Positions 61,791 through 64,000 of a stretch of 64,000 nucleotides of DNA are shown here, in pieces. The notes beneath the pieces were generated by a model, which saw nothing but the letters and a program-made list of their open reading frames with translations, was not told where the DNA came from and ran no database searches. The position numbers and the translations under genes are program-made. The stretch spans positions 42,880,001 to 42,944,000 of the forward strand of contig NC_133024.1 of the NCBI RefSeq assembly GCF_048771995.1. Reading direction: 5' to 3'. This DNA comes from Taeniopygia guttata (taxonomy: Eukaryota; Chordata; Aves; Passeriformes; Estrildidae). The first letter of the stretch is position 1. Each line of letters starts with the position of its first letter.

Positions 61791-62784
61791 GTCTCACCCT
61801 ACAAAATTTTTAATTTGAATTCAGGTGCTGCTCCTAAAATTGCCACTGTATGAAATTTGCCTGACTTCAAGTCCCAACAGCTGTTATGATCAGAGTAATT
61901 AAAAAACAAAAGTGGAGACTTGCAATTCTTTTCTTGTTAAAAATTTTTACATATGTAAAATTATATATAGAGCTATTTAGTCTTCCGAATTCTATTTAAA
62001 GATGAGCTGTAGTCTTTCAGTCAGTGTATCAAAACCTGCCATGCCAAAAGTGCCTGGGAGTTGCCTAACTTAGTTTACAGCATTTTTAAAAAGGTTTATG
62101 GCATTTTTTAAAAGGTTATGTCTCTGTGCAACTTACAGGGATGAACTTGGATTGCTGAATATTTTGGTTCATTAGTCTCTGAAGTTATTTACAATGTGCA
62201 TCACTGAAAGTTACTGGTGTTGCCACCAGGACCTTCAGGTAGCTGATCCTGCAGTAAACTGTGATGTGGGAACAGTCGCTTGCCTGAAGGAGTGCTTTTA
62301 ATCTAATGGCTTTTCTTCTCTGATTGTTCTTGCCTTTTAATGCGAATCTCTTTTTATATTTCAGCTCCTTTCTTTAAGTGCACCAGCTAACCATTGGTGT
62401 TCTGTGTTTTCTGGTACATGCAGAGTTTAGAACTATTTGTATGGCATAAACAGTTATTTTTGAGCAACTGCTCAGTACTGTGCATGGGAATTGGCCAATT
62501 GGCAGTTCTTGCAGGCAGAGTTTAGATGGCAGGTTGCCATTATTTCCAAACTTTTCCCCCTCTTTTAGGGCAATATATAGTCTTTCCCAATGATTTTTCA
62601 GAAGACATTGTTCCCTAGAAGCCAGTTATTGCAGGAGTTCCTTGGCTGAATCAACTCCTACCCCTGTAAATTGATCACAGTTTTGGTAGAATCGTTGACA
62701 TAAATACAAAAAGCTTAACCTGGTTCGTTCTTCTGATAAAGTGAGAATGTGGCTTTATTTTCTTCTTTGCTTTACCTGTCAACA
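61791..62784. other. Intergenic sequence downstream of CUL5
   Basis: No exon or repeat was recognised. The region is AT-leaning and follows the best polyadenylation signal of CUL5. Confidence 0.6.
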
Positions 62785-63178
62785 GAATCATAGAATGGTT
62801 TAGGATGGAAAAGACCCTTGAGTCCAACTGTTAACCCATCACTGCTAAGTGCACCACTAAACCATGTCCCCGAGTGCCACATCCACTAAGTCCAGGGATG
62901 GTGACTCACTTCGCTGTATTACAGCTTGACAACCCTTTCCATGAAAAAAAAATTTCTTAATATCCAATCTTTACCCTCTGTGGCACAATTTGAGGCCATT
63001 TTTTTGTTACTTGGTAGAAGAGATCAACCCCACCACCCTTGGCTACAACTTCCTTTCAGGCATTTGTAGAGAGTGATCAGGTCCTTTTCTCCAAGCTAAA
63101 CAACCTCAGTTCCCTTAGCTGCTCCTCACAGGACTTGTGCTCTTGATCCACTCCCTGGATATCTCAACATCTCTAGGT
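62785..63178 (-). mobile_element. CR1 LINE fragment, minus orientation, downstream of CUL5
   Basis: The left end is the reversed CR1 3' terminus (agaatcatagaatggttta). The remainder parallels the copy at 788-1,200, including caccactaaaccatgt and the gctgctcctcaca stretch. It is more decayed than the copies elsewhere. Confidence 0.83.
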
Positions 63179-64000
63179 AGATCCTAATTTATTTTAGTGA
63201 TGGAGATCCACTATGGAAATTCAGTTGGATACTGTGCTTCAGCTCCTGCATGCAACCTTACACACCTGTAAGAAAGAACAGCTAGAGTCAAGAATGGCAG
63301 CTGCTGCTTCCCTCTGCAGATCCAGGGCATGGCCAAAGTAAATACCACCTGCTGAGCTAAGAGCAGCACAGTGTGACTTTTTAATGATCTGTGACTGGAC
63401 ACCAAGAGTGAGTGACTTTGAAATTAGTACATTATAGTCATTCTTAGTGAGAAGAGATGATGAAAAAATTAAAGAATGTTAGCAGGTTATATCCCTGGAA
63501 AAGAGCTTTATACTGCAGGAGTAAAGACAAATTAAATGAGAGTTTTCTGGGTTTTGTTCTACATGTTTTTCAGCATTACTTATTTCTTAAAAACATTGTC
63601 ATCCAACCTGGATGTTTTTGCTATATGGTACACATATATTTTCAGATTAAAACCTTTCTTCCTGAGACAATATTTGTCAGTTCCTATATTATCTCTGGTT
63701 TGAACTTGGAAACTCTGTAGCTAAATGAAGGTCTAGACTAGACCTTGCCAGTGCCTGTCCCAGCCAGCCTCTTGCTGCATGTCTGGAGAATCTTTGGATA
63801 TATATATAGAAAGCAGGAAGTATTTTATTTTTGAGAGCAAGGACAAAGTGAAATCCTCTCTCACAGGGATTGAATGAGATGTAGAACAGAAAATCGTTTG
63901 AAGTAGTTTTGACAGAACTTCACATTAGTTCTACAATGTGAAGACCAAATAATTAAAAAAAAAAAAAGTCAAGGTAGCAAATGGATATTTACAAGTTGTT
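63179..64000. other. Intergenic tail of the window
   Basis: No gene was recognised. ACAT1, which follows CUL5 in human, is not visible here. A poly-A run lies at about 63,955-63,967. Confidence 0.6.

Noticed and set aside
61790-64000. ACAT1 first exon downstream of CUL5
   Set aside because: No CpG island or thiolase-like peptide is present in the last 2.2 kb.

Overview
This window is vertebrate nuclear DNA, most likely from a bird and probably a passerine. Three things point that way: two spliced genes with vertebrate-type exons, CpG-island promoters, and many decayed CR1 LINE fragments plus an avian-style solo LTR. CR1 is the dominant LINE of birds and reptiles. No bacterial, plasmid, CRISPR or viral gene system is present. 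The species call rests on repeat style and gene content only.

Two protein-coding genes lie head to tail on the + strand. RAB39A has two coding exons (13,420-13,643 and 19,758-20,184) that join into a 216-residue Rab GTPase. CUL5 has 19 coding exons from 30,425 to 58,362. They join with every phase consistent into exactly 780 codons, the length I recall for human CUL5. The adjacency RAB39A-CUL5 is the same as on human chromosome 11q22. The neighbours expected from the human order (SLC35F2 on the left, ACAT1 on the right) were not recognised inside the window.

Layout: 1-12,840 is intergenic and repeat-bearing. It holds a CR1 in minus orientation, a GC-rich patch with a CTCF-like motif, and a plus CR1 split by a solo LTR. 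A CpG island at about 12,840-13,660 holds RAB39A exon 1. The 6.1 kb RAB39A intron carries two abutting CR1 pieces. After RAB39A come about 9.5 kb of intergenic DNA, ending in a strange AT-rich degenerate tandem array (27,388-28,260), an unplaced block with a diverged internal duplication, a CR1 fragment and a (TTAG)n microsatellite of about 28 units. The microsatellite sits directly on the edge of the CUL5 CpG island (about 29,640-30,720). CUL5 intron 1 carries a 1.1 kb CR1 reverse-transcriptase remnant. The last coding exon is followed by a probable 3.4 kb 3' UTR with candidate polyadenylation signals, then a CR1 piece and featureless DNA to 64,000.

The two genes are not known to act in one pathway. 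RAB39A is an endolysosomal and phagosomal trafficking GTPase. CUL5 is the scaffold of the Elongin B/C-SOCS-box-RBX2 ubiquitin ligases. Nothing seen here amounts to a new biological system. The best second-look items are a GC-AG intron in CUL5, three upstream AUGs including a start-stop element in the CUL5 leader, an in-frame upstream AUG in RAB39A, the AT-rich array, CTCF-like motifs pointing away from each other, and an inverted CR1 pair bridging the two genes.
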